A program made the translations under genes and the position numbers. The notes under the pieces are model-generated. The model saw only the letters and a program-made list of their open reading frames with translations, had not been told where the DNA came from and did not search any database. From positions 2,852,001 to 2,916,000 of the forward strand of contig NZ_CP157210.1 of the NCBI RefSeq assembly GCF_046736345.1: a DNA stretch of 64,000 nt, read 5' to 3'. The stretch comes from Hyphococcus formosus. Lineage in GTDB: Bacteria > Pseudomonadota > Alphaproteobacteria > Caulobacterales > Parvularculaceae. Of this stretch, positions 18,303-27,132 are shown piece by piece. The first letter of the stretch is position 1, and every line of letters starts with the position of its first letter.

Positions 18303-18899
18303 ATGTCAGTGCTTCGCATATTTCTGGTCTTATTAGCGCTCGGAGCGGCGTCACCAGCATGGGCGCAGATGAGCTTTGGTGACCGGCTTTCTACGGCAGC
18401 CAAAGAGCGTACAAAACACCAAGTCGTTTACGACTCCGCCTATGTGCGCATAGATTATCCGATGGGCGATGTCGCGCCAGATCGCGGTGTTTGCGCCGAT
18501 GTTGTTATCCGTTCATTGCGGGCATTGGGCATTGATCTGCAAGAAGAAGTGCACCGCGATATGACGCAGAACTTTTCTGCCTATCCACAACATTGGGGCT
18601 TAAGCACGCCTGATCGAAATATTGATCATCGCCGTGTGCCAAATCTTGAAACCTATTTCACCCGTCAAGGTGCGCGATTAGCCCGAAGTGATGACCCCGC
18701 AAGTTTTCAACCCGGCGATATTGTCGCGTGGAATTTAAGGGGCGGGTACGGATGGTTGCCGCATATCGGTATCGTTACGGATCAAATTTCCGCGACCGGA
18801 AGACCGATGGTCGTTCACAATATTGGTGCGGGACCGAAGTTAGAGGATGTGCTTTTCGATTGGCCCATCACCGGACATTACCGCCTTGAAGTGCAATGA
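18303..18899 (+). CDS. DUF1287 domain-containing secreted protein
   Basis: A 198-residue exported protein with a signal peptide ending SPAWAQ at about residue 22. The body matches DUF1287 (YijF-like): VRIDYPMGDV, then DRGVCADVVIRSLRALG with a likely nucleophile Cys, and LPHIGIVTD with the likely catalytic His. The fold is related to NlpC/P60 peptidases, so a peptidoglycan-related activity is possible but unproven. The gene stands alone between the DoxX-like gene and the aldo/keto reductase. Confidence 0.9.
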   Translation: MSVLRIFLVLLALGAASPAWAQMSFGDRLSTAAKERTKHQVVYDSAYVRIDYPMGDVAPDRGVCADVVIRSLRALGIDLQEEVHRDMTQNFSAYPQHWGLSTPDRNIDHRRVPNLETYFTRQGARLARSDDPASFQPGDIVAWNLRGGYGWLPHIGIVTDQISATGRPMVVHNIGAGPKLEDVLFDWPITGHYRLEVQ

Positions 18900-19013
18900 T
18901 TGCGCTGCAAATTGCTTTTTGCTGAATTTCAAGAGTTGATCGCAATGTGATTTTTGTGCGATCAATAATGCACATGCAATCGCATGAGAAATTCAATACA
19001 ATTGGAGGTAAGT

Positions 19014-20006
19014 ATGCGCAAAGTTGGCTTGGGCCAGTCTGGCATTCAAGTATCGCGTCTCGGCTTTGGCTGTATGGGGCTGGCTGAGTTTTATGGCGAT
19101 GCTGTTTCTAATAACGAAGCAGAAAGCCTGCTTGAAGCTGCGTTGGAACGCGGCATCAATTTCTTTGACACAGCTGATATGTACGGCGCGGGTAAGAATG
19201 AAGAACAGCTTTCCGGATTTTTGAAAAAACATCGCAAGGATGTCGTGCTGGCAACAAAATTTGCTTTTCAACGCGGCGAGAATGGCGAATTCGCCGGCAT
19301 GTCGAACGATCCGAAATATATCAAAGAGGCCGTCGACGCGTCGTTGAAACGGCTCGGTATTGATGTCATTGACCTCTACTATATGCACCGCCGTGACCGG
19401 AATGTGCCTGTCGAAGATTCGGTTGGTGCGATGGCGGACCTTGTCAAAGCCGGTAAAGTTCGTGCGCTGGGCCTTTCTGAAGTCAGCGCAGAAACGCTTA
19501 GAAAAGCGAATGATGTTCATCCGATTTCAGCGCTGCAATCAGAATATTCGATCGTCACCCGCGAAATGGAAGACGAAATTATCCCGGCGTGCCGTGCGTT
19601 GAATGTTGCGTTTGTGGCCTATTCGCCATTGGGGCGTGGCTTGTTAACGGGTGCTTATCGCAAAGAAAGTGATTTCGGTTCTGGCGACTATCGCATGATG
19701 GGTAATCCGCGATTTTCGGATGGCGCATTAGAAAAGAACGTGTCGCTCGTTGATCAGCTTACGGATATTGCAAAAGATAAAGACGCTTCGCTTGCGCAGA
19801 TTGCACTCGCGTGGGTGATAGCGAAGGGTGATGACATCATTCCAATCCCGGGCACCAAGAAACTGCATCGGTTGGAAGAAAATATCGGTGCGTTGAACGT
19901 CAATTTGACGGACACGGATATAGAGGCGATTGAAAAAGCTATCCCGCAAGAAGCTGTTGCGGGCGCGCGGTATCCTGAATCGCGGTCTTCAACCCTTTAC
20001 GCCTAA
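19014..20006 (+). CDS. Aldo/keto reductase
   Basis: A 330-residue NADPH-dependent oxidoreductase of the AKR superfamily (AKR13-like). The catalytic tetrad is visible: Asp52, Tyr57, Lys82 and His125 in FDTADMYG, ATKF and YYMHRRD. The C-terminal coenzyme site IIPIPGTKKLHRLEENI is intact. The ATG at 19014 has GGAGGT seven bases upstream; an earlier ATG at 18984 adds ten residues and lacks such a site. The stop overlaps that of the convergent gluQ gene by four bases. The substrate cannot be predicted. Confidence 0.95.
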   Translation: MRKVGLGQSGIQVSRLGFGCMGLAEFYGDAVSNNEAESLLEAALERGINFFDTADMYGAGKNEEQLSGFLKKHRKDVVLATKFAFQRGENGEFAGMSNDPKYIKEAVDASLKRLGIDVIDLYYMHRRDRNVPVEDSVGAMADLVKAGKVRALGLSEVSAETLRKANDVHPISALQSEYSIVTREMEDEIIPACRALNVAFVAYSPLGRGLLTGAYRKESDFGSGDYRMMGNPRFSDGALEKNVSLVDQLTDIAKDKDASLAQIALAWVIAKGDDIIPIPGTKKLHRLEENIGALNVNLTDTDIEAIEKAIPQEAVAGARYPESRSSTLYA

Positions 20007-20854
20007 AGGCCAAGACGCGCGATAAGATCAGATGGCGTTGCGCCGCCCTCCCGCAGGGAACGCAATGTCATTGACTTATCGCGTTTGGCGAGCCGATTGC
20101 CCGCATCATCAGTTATAAGCTGATGGTGGTGGTATATGGGTTCTGGATATCCCAATAATTCTTGTAACAATCGATGAAGATGTGCGGCGCTCGCAAGGTC
20201 TGTCCCGCGAATGACGTCAGTGATGCCTTGCAAGGCATCGTCATGGACAGAGGCGAGGTGATAGCTTGTCCCTGCATCTTTGCGTGCAATTACCGGGTCG
20301 CCAAATATATCTGGTGCGGCTTTTACTTCTTGAATGTCACCATTCGAGTTGCGTTCGCGAAAACAAAGCGTATCGAATTTTTTGCCGAGCAGTTTCTTTG
20401 CTGCGGAAATAGAAAGTCGCCATGCAAAGGGTTCTCCCGCGTCGATGCGCTTTTGCTCTTCGGAAGGCGCTAATGGTGCGCCGAAATATTGAGGGCCTTC
20501 GGGGGTGGTGTGTGGCGCGCGTGCAATTTCGTCGGTAATTTCCTTGCGCGTTTTAAAACACCGATAGACCAACCCCCGCTCACGCAGAGACGCGAGGGCC
20601 GCTTTGTAGTCGTCAAAATGATCCGACTGCCGACGAACTGGCTGTTCCCATTCAATACCCAGCCATTCGAGGTCTTCCAATATGGCGGTTTCGAACGCCG
20701 GCTTGCACCGGGTTTGGTCGATGTCTTCTATGCGCAACGAATACCGCCCGTTACGTGCTTTTGCGGCCTGATAGGCGAGCAATGCCGAATAGGCATGACC
20801 AAGATGCAAGAGGCCTGTCGGCGAGGGGGCGAAGCGCGTGACGAAGTTTGGCAT
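20003..20854 (-). CDS. gluQ: Glutamyl-Q tRNA(Asp) synthetase
   Basis: A 283-residue truncated glutamyl-tRNA synthetase paralogue that attaches glutamate to queuosine at the wobble base of tRNA(Asp). The class I motif HLGH is at residues 17-20 and the KMSKS equivalent LAKRDKSMTLRSLRE is near the C-terminus. There is no anticodon-binding domain, as expected. Only one cysteine remains (YRCFKTRKE) where E. coli GluQRS has a Cys-x-Cys zinc knuckle, so zinc is probably not bound. The start at 20854 lies nine bases after the tldD stop, so the two form an operon. Confidence 0.93.
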   Translation of the reverse strand: MPNFVTRFAPSPTGLLHLGHAYSALLAYQAAKARNGRYSLRIEDIDQTRCKPAFETAILEDLEWLGIEWEQPVRRQSDHFDDYKAALASLRERGLVYRCFKTRKEITDEIARAPHTTPEGPQYFGAPLAPSEEQKRIDAGEPFAWRLSISAAKKLLGKKFDTLCFRERNSNGDIQEVKAAPDIFGDPVIARKDAGTSYHLASVHDDALQGITDVIRGTDLASAAHLHRLLQELLGYPEPIYHHHQLITDDAGNRLAKRDKSMTLRSLREGGATPSDLIARLGL

Positions 20855-20862
20855 GCGGCGCG

Positions 20863-22281
20863 CTATGCGCTCGCACCGCCAACGGTCAGGCTGTCGATCT
20901 TGATGGTCGGTTGACCAACGCCCACCGGCACGCCTTGTCCTGCCTTGCCGCAAACACCAATGCCGGGATCAAGCGCAAAATCATTCCCGATCATTGAAAC
21001 CTTGGTCAGGACGCTCGGCCCGTCACCAATTAGCGCAGCATTTTTAATTGGTGCGCCAACTTTACCGTTTTTAACGCGGTAGGCTTCGGTGCAGTTAAAG
21101 ACGAATTTACCTGAGGTAATATCAACCTGACCGCCAGAAAAATTCACCGCATAAATACCGTCTTTCACGGTGCTGAGGATTTCCTCAGGGTCATGCTCGC
21201 CCGCCTTCATGAAAGTGTTGGTCATGCGCGGCATGGGCTGATGCGCATAGCTTTCGCGCCGACCATTGCCCGTCGCGGCCATGCCCATCAAACGCGCATT
21301 CAACCGGTCTTGTAGATAACCTTTCAAGATCCCGTCTTCGATCAAAACGGTTTCAGACGTTGGTGTGCCTTCATCATCAACCGTAAGCGAGCCGCGGCGG
21401 CCGGAAATTGTTCCGTCATCAATGACGGTAACGCCCGGTGCAGCTACGCGCTCGCCAAGACGTCCGGCAAATGCCGATGTCTGCTTGCGGTTAAAATCCC
21501 CTTCAAGGCCGTGGCCAACGGCTTCGTGTAAAAGGACGCCGGTCCAGCCAGAGCCGAGAACGACTTCCATCTCGCCCGCTGGTGCCGGTTCGGCGGCAAG
21601 ATTGATGAGCGCCTGCCGCAGCGCCTCGTCGACCTGCCCTTGCCAGGCGTCAGGCGCGATAAAGCGCGCATAGCCCTCGCGGCCACCTGCGCCATAGCTA
21701 CCTGATTCCTGCCGATCTCCTTCGCCGGCCGTCACGGAAACATTAAGGCGCACAAGCGGACGGAAATCACGAATGATCTCGCCGCCGGGACGGATGATTT
21801 CGATCGCCTGCCAAGCGCCGCTCAGCGAGCAAGAAACCTGACGGACCCGTTTATCTTTTGAGCGGGCATAATCGTTGATTTCCGCCAAAAGCTGGGTTTT
21901 GGCCTCAAATGACATATCCCCAAGTGGGTTTTCTTCCGGGTAAAGCTTGGTGTTGGTGCGGGCCGGCCCATCGGCGACAGCACCGCTTTTGCCGCTTTTC
22001 ACGGCCTGTACCGCATCGCCCGCCCGTTTGAGAGCTGCTTCGGAAAGTTCAGAAGCGTGGGCATAACCCGTTGATTCGCCGCAGACGGCGCGCAGGCCGA
22101 AACCTTGTTGCACGTCAAAATTTGCCGTTTTCAACCGGTTATCATCAAAGACAAACGCCTCTGATTGGCTATATTCTAGGAACAGCTCCCCATCATCGGC
22201 CCCTTTCAGGGAATCATCGAGAATGGATTGTGTGCGTTCACGGTCGAGATCGGTGCGGGAGAAGAAATAAGAGTCTGTCAT
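20863..22281 (-). CDS. tldD: Metalloprotease TldD
   Basis: A 472-residue TldD subunit; with TldE/PmbA it forms a cavity-type heterodimeric zinc protease known for microcin leader removal and CcdA degradation. The TldD-specific metal motif HEAVGHGLEGDF is present with His252, Glu253 and His257, so this is the catalytic subunit. The C-terminal SMIGNDFALDPGIGVCGKAGQ segment is also typical. It precedes gluQ with an eight-base gap. No pmbA/tldE gene is in the window. No convincing ribosome site is visible before the ATG. Confidence 0.96.
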   Translation of the reverse strand: MTDSYFFSRTDLDRERTQSILDDSLKGADDGELFLEYSQSEAFVFDDNRLKTANFDVQQGFGLRAVCGESTGYAHASELSEAALKRAGDAVQAVKSGKSGAVADGPARTNTKLYPEENPLGDMSFEAKTQLLAEINDYARSKDKRVRQVSCSLSGAWQAIEIIRPGGEIIRDFRPLVRLNVSVTAGEGDRQESGSYGAGGREGYARFIAPDAWQGQVDEALRQALINLAAEPAPAGEMEVVLGSGWTGVLLHEAVGHGLEGDFNRKQTSAFAGRLGERVAAPGVTVIDDGTISGRRGSLTVDDEGTPTSETVLIEDGILKGYLQDRLNARLMGMAATGNGRRESYAHQPMPRMTNTFMKAGEHDPEEILSTVKDGIYAVNFSGGQVDITSGKFVFNCTEAYRVKNGKVGAPIKNAALIGDGPSVLTKVSMIGNDFALDPGIGVCGKAGQGVPVGVGQPTIKIDSLTVGGASA

Positions 22282-22519
22282 ATGAATGATTTAGGCGTGT
22301 GATCAGCAATCGGCAATGGTTTGGGGCCTGCTAGTTGTGCTCGCGTCGGTGCTGCGACCATTTTACCGCAAATCAGGCAATGACGGGACGCCCACAGGCG
22401 GCCTATAAGCGGGCAGAAGGGTTTGACCTTGGCGCGCGAGCAGGCGTATCGAAGCGCGCAAAGGCTGGAACAGCTGCCCAAGGCGTAGGTTTGGTTAGCG
22501 AATGACGCGGGATGCGACT

Positions 22520-23695
22520 ATGAAAAGACTTTTGAATGCTGCTTTTGCGGCGACAACTGGAATTAGCGTGTGGGCGGCCTCAGTGGCACATGCGCTCCCC
22601 GAGCAAGGCGGTGTGGGCATGGTCCCGGCCGGATCTGCGCTCGCGGAAGAAGTTCAATTTTTCCACAACGGCGTTTTGTTGCCGATCATTACCGTGATCA
22701 GCCTGTTCGTGCTGGCGCTCCTGATTTGGGTTGTGTTGCGTTACAATCGCAAGGCTAATCCGGAAGCACGCAAATTCTCGCATAATACAATGATCGAGGT
22801 TCTTTGGACCGGTATTCCGATCATTATCCTGCTCGTTATCTCGCTGCCTTCTTTCGAAGTTCTCTTCAAAGATGGCATCACGCCAGATGGGAAACAGGTT
22901 GTTTCACGCGGTGACGGTCAAACTGTTGATTTTGTTTTCCCGAATGACTTCCCGGAAAGCCGCATGGTATCGCGTGCCGGCCACCTGCAAGTCATTCTTG
23001 ATGACGGCTCTTCACGTACGGTTCTCAAGCACAAGCGCGATTATACAGTTGATGGCTGGGGTGAGCGCGATCTCGTGGTTTCGCTCGACAATCCTGCACC
23101 AAGCGGCACAAGCGTTATCATTCGCGGTGGGCGGTCAACCCAGAACGTTTCCGGTTGCCCGATGGCCAAGCGCTATTTCGATGGCTGCGAAAAAGAAGTC
23201 GTTCTCGCACCAACCATGACCCTCAAGGTAAATGGCTATCAGTGGAACTGGCAGTATTCTTATCCGGATTTCGGCGATTTCGATTTCTTCTCGAACATGC
23301 TGCCGGAAGACCAGACAACTCCGGAACTTTATCGCTTTGAAGTTGATAACCGCGTGGTCGTGCCTGTTGGTGAAACGATCCGCGTTACCATCACGGCAAA
23401 TGATGTGATCCATTCATGGGCACTGCCGAATTTCACGCTGAAAATTGATGCGGTCCCAGGCCGTATCAACGAGACATGGTTCCGCCCTGAGCGCGAAGGT
23501 ATTTACTACGGCCAGTGCTCGGAGATCTGCGGTGTCCGCCACTCCTTCATGCCGATTGCGGTTGAAGTGGTTTCGCGTCCGGAGTTCGAAGCATGGGTCG
23601 ACAGCCAGCGTGCGCTGGCCGGTCTTGAGCCAATGTTCGATACTGACAAGGTTAAACTCGCGCAGGCGGCTGACGCCGATGCAGCGGCTGAATAA
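22520..23695 (+). CDS. coxB: Cytochrome c oxidase subunit II with a large insert
   Basis: Subunit II of an aa3-type oxidase, which accepts electrons from cytochrome c. From the ATG at 22520 (391 residues) there is a signal peptide, two membrane helices (about 48-74 and 92-112), and a C-terminal CuA domain. The CuA ligands are His298, Cys333, Glu335, Cys337, His341 and Met344 in IHSW and CSEICGVRHSFM. Between helix 2 and the conserved GYQWNWQYSYPD strand lies an extra stretch of about 105 residues (about 125-229) with its own Cys pair. An in-frame ATG at 22502 would add six residues ahead of a good signal peptide. It is co-transcribed with coxA. Confidence 0.96.
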   Translation: MKRLLNAAFAATTGISVWAASVAHALPEQGGVGMVPAGSALAEEVQFFHNGVLLPIITVISLFVLALLIWVVLRYNRKANPEARKFSHNTMIEVLWTGIPIIILLVISLPSFEVLFKDGITPDGKQVVSRGDGQTVDFVFPNDFPESRMVSRAGHLQVILDDGSSRTVLKHKRDYTVDGWGERDLVVSLDNPAPSGTSVIIRGGRSTQNVSGCPMAKRYFDGCEKEVVLAPTMTLKVNGYQWNWQYSYPDFGDFDFFSNMLPEDQTTPELYRFEVDNRVVVPVGETIRVTITANDVIHSWALPNFTLKIDAVPGRINETWFRPEREGIYYGQCSEICGVRHSFMPIAVEVVSRPEFEAWVDSQRALAGLEPMFDTDKVKLAQAADADAAAE

Positions 23696-23712
23696 GAGAA
23701 GGGCCCAAAAAA

Positions 23713-25377
23713 ATGGCTGATGCACACGCAGCACAAGGCGCTCACGAAGAGCACGACCACAAGCCACCATTTTTGGTACGGTGGTTTTTCTCGACGAACC
23801 ATAAAGATATCGGAACGCTATATCTTTTGTTCGCGATCGTTTCTGGCATTGTCGGCGGCGCTATGTCGGGGCTTATGCGCCTCGAACTTGCAGAACCGGG
23901 CGTTACCGTCCTCACGCAGTGGACCGGTGGCGATCTGACCGCAGCCGCCAACTTTTATAATGTCCTGATCACCTATCACGGCTTGTTCATGATCTTCTTC
24001 ATGGTCATGCCAGCGATGATTGGCGGATTTGGTAACTGGTTCGTGCCGATCATGATCGGTTCACCGGACATGGCCTTCCCGCGGATGAACAATATCTCGT
24101 TCTGGCTTTATGTTGCTTCGGGTATTGTCATTACGCTTTCGCTATTCGTGCCGGGCTATGGTTCCAATACCGGATTTGGCGGGGGCTGGGTCATGTATCC
24201 GCCGCTCTCGAGTAACGCGGGTAGTCCCGGGCCAGCGATGGATCTCGTGATTTTGTCGCTGCACCTCGCGGGTGCGTCATCGATCCTTGGTGCGATTAAC
24301 TTCATCACCACGATCTTCAATATGCGCGCGCCGGGCATGACCCTGCACAAAATGCCATTGTTCGCTTGGTCCGTTCTGGTTACGGCCTTCTTGCTGGTGC
24401 TGTCGCTTCCTGTTCTTGCTGGCGCGATCACCATGCTTTTGACTGACCGGAACTTCGGCACATCATTCTTTGATGCAGCCGGCGGCGGCGACCCGATTCT
24501 TTACCAGCACCTGTTCTGGTTCTTCGGTCACCCGGAAGTTTACATCCTTATTCTTCCTGGCTTCGGCATCGTCTCGCACATCGTTTCGACATTCTCGAAA
24601 AAGCCGATCTTTGGTTATCTCGGCATGGCCTATGCGATGGTTGCGATCGGCTTTGTTGGTTTCATCGTTTGGGCGCACCACATGTTTACGGTTGGCCTTT
24701 CGGTGAACATGAAAGCCTATTTCGTTGCCGCGACGATGGTCATTGCGGTGCCGACGGGGATCAAGATCTTCTCGTGGATCGCGACCATGTGGGGTGGATC
24801 GATCACCTTTAAAACACCGATGCTTTGGGCTGTTGGCTTTATCTTCCTGTTCACCGTCGGTGGTGTGACCGGTGTTGTTCTCGCGAATGCGGGTATCGAC
24901 CACTACATGCACGACACCTATTACGTTGTGGCGCACTTCCACTACGTTCTGTCGCTTGGTGCGGTCTTCGCGATCTTTGCGGGCTGGTATTACTGGTTCG
25001 GCAAAATGTTTGGCTATGAGTACCGCGAATGGCTGGGTACGCTGCATTTCTGGGTCATGTTCGTTGGTGTGAACCTGATCTTCTTCCCGCAGCACTTCCT
25101 CGGCCTTCAGGGTATGCCGCGTCGTTACATCGATTACCCAGAGGCATTTGCCTATTGGAATCAGGTTTCGACCATCGGTTACTTCATCATGGTCGCTGGC
25201 TTGGGCGTATTTGTTGTCACGATGATTGATGCGTTCTTCGTCTATCGGAAGAAAGCCGCTGCGAATCCATGGGGTGAAGGCGCAACAACACTTGAGTGGA
25301 CGCTTCCTTCTCCGCCACCATATCACCAGTTCAATGAACTGCCACGATTTGATAAAGGCGACGCAAAAGCGTTCTAA
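23713..25377 (+). CDS. coxA: Cytochrome c oxidase subunit I
   Basis: The 554-residue catalytic subunit with heme a, heme a3 and CuB, twelve membrane helices. The N-terminal STNHKDIGTLY, the low-spin heme His in ITYHGLFMIFFMVMPA, the CuB and cross-linked Tyr motif WFFGHPEVYILILPGFG, the HHMFTVG pair, and VAHFHYVLSLGAVFA with the a3 ligands are all intact. The K-channel and D-channel residues look normal by eye. It starts 17 bases after coxB. A strong terminator follows 24 bases after the stop, so coxBA can be made apart from the assembly genes downstream. Confidence 0.98.
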   Translation: MADAHAAQGAHEEHDHKPPFLVRWFFSTNHKDIGTLYLLFAIVSGIVGGAMSGLMRLELAEPGVTVLTQWTGGDLTAAANFYNVLITYHGLFMIFFMVMPAMIGGFGNWFVPIMIGSPDMAFPRMNNISFWLYVASGIVITLSLFVPGYGSNTGFGGGWVMYPPLSSNAGSPGPAMDLVILSLHLAGASSILGAINFITTIFNMRAPGMTLHKMPLFAWSVLVTAFLLVLSLPVLAGAITMLLTDRNFGTSFFDAAGGGDPILYQHLFWFFGHPEVYILILPGFGIVSHIVSTFSKKPIFGYLGMAYAMVAIGFVGFIVWAHHMFTVGLSVNMKAYFVAATMVIAVPTGIKIFSWIATMWGGSITFKTPMLWAVGFIFLFTVGGVTGVVLANAGIDHYMHDTYYVVAHFHYVLSLGAVFAIFAGWYYWFGKMFGYEYREWLGTLHFWVMFVGVNLIFFPQHFLGLQGMPRRYIDYPEAFAYWNQVSTIGYFIMVAGLGVFVVTMIDAFFVYRKKAAANPWGEGATTLEWTLPSPPPYHQFNELPRFDKGDAKAF

Positions 25378-25400
25378 CGCTCTGTAAAATCTAATAAATA

Positions 25401-25434
25401 AAAGCCCCGCAGGTGATCCGGCGGGGCTTTTTTG
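25401..25434 (+). terminator. Terminator between coxA and the assembly genes
   Basis: Stem AAAGCCCCGC (25401-25410) with GCGGGGCTTT (25421-25430), a ten-base loop, then four further T residues, 24 bases after the coxA stop. The stem matches the etfBA terminator stem almost exactly. The downstream genes must rely on read-through or on a promoter in 25435-25534. Confidence 0.9.
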
Positions 25435-25534
25435 TTTCAGCGCGGCTTCTAGCGAGTCGTTTCAGAATGCGTTAATAATGGTTAATCGCCGTTAGGGGCA
25501 AAGAAACGACGAAACAACAGTAAGGACTAGGGGC

Positions 25535-25903
25535 ATGCTGGAAACTATCATCAACGACGTTACTGGAATTTTTCGAAGCACTTTCATGAGTGGCGACTGG
25601 ATCGCGCTGGTTATTGCATTCGGGTCGGTGCTTTTTGCATCAATCATGATGCGACGCGGGACACAGATCGGCTCGATGACATTGCTCGCTTTGGTCGTAT
25701 TCGCGATCGGCGGATTTTTACGCGGCTATTTCCGGGGTGCGCCGGCGGAACAGGCGACCTATGGGGATCGCGCGGTATCGCAACTCGAAGCGAGTTGGAT
25801 GCACTTCATGAATCTGCAGGCAGGAACGCTTCTGGCCTATTTCATCGCCTTTATGGTGTTAATTCTCGTGTTGTTTAGCTTGCGCTCGGTTATTTCGCGC
25901 TAG
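25535..25903 (+). CDS. Small three-helix membrane protein within the cox cluster
   Basis: A 122-residue protein, not recognised. It has three hydrophobic helices at about 22-40, 45-65 and 92-115. A polar loop in the middle carries APAEQATYGDRAVSQLEASWMHF. An AAGGAC-TAGGGG stretch precedes the ATG. It sits between the coxA terminator and ctaB, where related clusters usually have no gene. The location suggests a role with the oxidase or its assembly, but nothing in the sequence proves this. Confidence 0.75.
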   Translation: MLETIINDVTGIFRSTFMSGDWIALVIAFGSVLFASIMMRRGTQIGSMTLLALVVFAIGGFLRGYFRGAPAEQATYGDRAVSQLEASWMHFMNLQAGTLLAYFIAFMVLILVLFSLRSVISR

Positions 25904-26010
25904 TACAAACAGCAAAATTCGGGGCGGCTGCGGCGTTATGTATGCGTCGCAGCCGTTTCCATTTAAAAAGCGCTATTTCCCTCAGCATGGCTTTGGGGCA
26001 TAAGCGCGCC

Positions 26011-26955
26011 ATGAGCGACAGTGTTATGACACCACAAACAGATAGCGACGCAGGGCAAAACAGCTATGCCTTGGCTGGGCCGGAGGATTATTTCTCCCTG
26101 CTGAAGCCGCGCGTCATGTCATTGGTGATTTTCACGGCACTGGTCGGGATGTTGGTTGCGCCGGGGCGGATCGATTTTTTCCTTGGGGCCGTTTCGCTAT
26201 TGGCGATCGCGGTCGGTGCGGGTGCTTCGGGTGCGCTGAACATGTGGTGGGATGCGGATATCGATGCCGTCATGTCGCGCACGATCAAACGCCCGATTCC
26301 CGCAGGTCGCGTACCGCGCGCAGAGGCCGCTGCCTTTGGCGGGTTTCTTTCTGTTTTGTCGGTCGCGCTATTGGGTTTGGCGTCCAATTATCTTGCGGCT
26401 GGCCTATTGGCCTTCACCATCTTTTTCTACGTCGTCATTTATTCGATGTGGCTTAAACGCACGACACCGCAAAACATTGTGATTGGCGGCGCTGCCGGGG
26501 CGTTGCCGCCCGTCGTTGGCTGGGCAGCCGCAACCGGCACGGCCCCGATTGAGGCGTGGGTTTTATTTGCAATCACTTTTATGTGGACGCCGCCGCATTT
26601 CTGGGCGCTGGCCCTTTATAAGCGTGGCGATTACGAAAAAGCCGGCATCCCGATGATGCCAAATGTCAAAGGCGAAAAATCGACCCGCCGACAAATATTT
26701 GCATACGCCCTAATTCTTGGGCCGGTCGGCGTTGCACCTTATTTCATGAATATGGCGGGGCTTTTTTACCTCGCGGTTAGCGCGCTTATGGGGATCGGCT
26801 TTATTGCCCTATCCTGGGCCGTTCTTACCGCAAAGCCCGAAGACCACGGACCGGCGAAAAAACTGTTTGGGTTTTCATTGCTATACCTGTTTGCGCTTTT
26901 CGCCGCACTCCTCATTGAAACCATAGTCAGAAAGGGAGCGGGGCTATATGTCTGA
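26011..26955 (+). CDS. ctaB: Protoheme IX farnesyltransferase (heme O synthase)
   Basis: A UbiA-superfamily prenyltransferase of 314 residues that adds farnesyl to heme b to make heme O, the precursor of heme a. The Asp-rich motif NMWWDADIDAVMSRTIKRP and the second Asp-poor motif in the YKRGDYEKAGIPMMPNVKG loop are typical of CtaB. About eight to nine hydrophobic helices are visible. I prefer the ATG at 26011; in-frame starts at 25942 and 25987 would add an atypical basic tail, and no option has a strong ribosome site. The stop overlaps the start of coxF by eight bases. Confidence 0.95.
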   Translation: MSDSVMTPQTDSDAGQNSYALAGPEDYFSLLKPRVMSLVIFTALVGMLVAPGRIDFFLGAVSLLAIAVGAGASGALNMWWDADIDAVMSRTIKRPIPAGRVPRAEAAAFGGFLSVLSVALLGLASNYLAAGLLAFTIFFYVVIYSMWLKRTTPQNIVIGGAAGALPPVVGWAAATGTAPIEAWVLFAITFMWTPPHFWALALYKRGDYEKAGIPMMPNVKGEKSTRRQIFAYALILGPVGVAPYFMNMAGLFYLAVSALMGIGFIALSWAVLTAKPEDHGPAKKLFGFSLLYLFALFAALLIETIVRKGAGLYV

Positions 26956-27121
26956 TGATAATGTTGATCCGCACGCGCCGCGCGCGTTGACGCCCGAAGA
27001 AAAGAAACAGCAAAAGCGCAGAAACATGGCTGTCGCATTGGCTCTTGGGGCGTTTATCTTGACTGTTTTTCTGGTCACGATCATGCGACTAGGCGGCGCT
27101 GTAGTGGATCGGTCCTTTTAA
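26948..27121 (+). CDS. coxF: CoxF-type small cytochrome oxidase assembly protein
   Basis: A 57-residue ORF running from an ATG inside the end of ctaB to a TAA just before the ctaG ribosome site. The N-terminal half is polar (SDDNVDPHAPRALTPEEKKQ), followed by a basic cluster and one hydrophobic helix (about 27-46) ending in TIMRLGGAVVDRSF. This layout and the R-LGG end match small CoxF proteins always found between ctaB and ctaG in alphaproteobacterial cox clusters. The exact biochemical role is not known. The eight-base overlap with ctaB suggests translational coupling. Confidence 0.88.
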   Translation: MSDDNVDPHAPRALTPEEKKQQKRRNMAVALALGAFILTVFLVTIMRLGGAVVDRSF

Positions 27122-27132
27122 AGGAGCGTATT

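Noticed and set aside
22278..22481. 67-codon minus-strand ORF overlapping the tldD start in an ATGA manner
   Set aside because: Cys-rich composition with hardly any acidic residues, no ribosome site and no recognisable motif; it lies in the region that must hold the coxB promoter.
24463..25326. 287-codon ORF antisense to coxA
   Set aside because: The translation is an Arg/His/Asp-rich shadow of a conserved membrane protein gene and has no features of its own.
25472..25485. CtrA-like TTAA-N-TTAA box upstream of the 122-aa gene
   Set aside because: The spacing between the two TTAA halves is six, not the seven needed, and AT-rich chance is enough to explain it.
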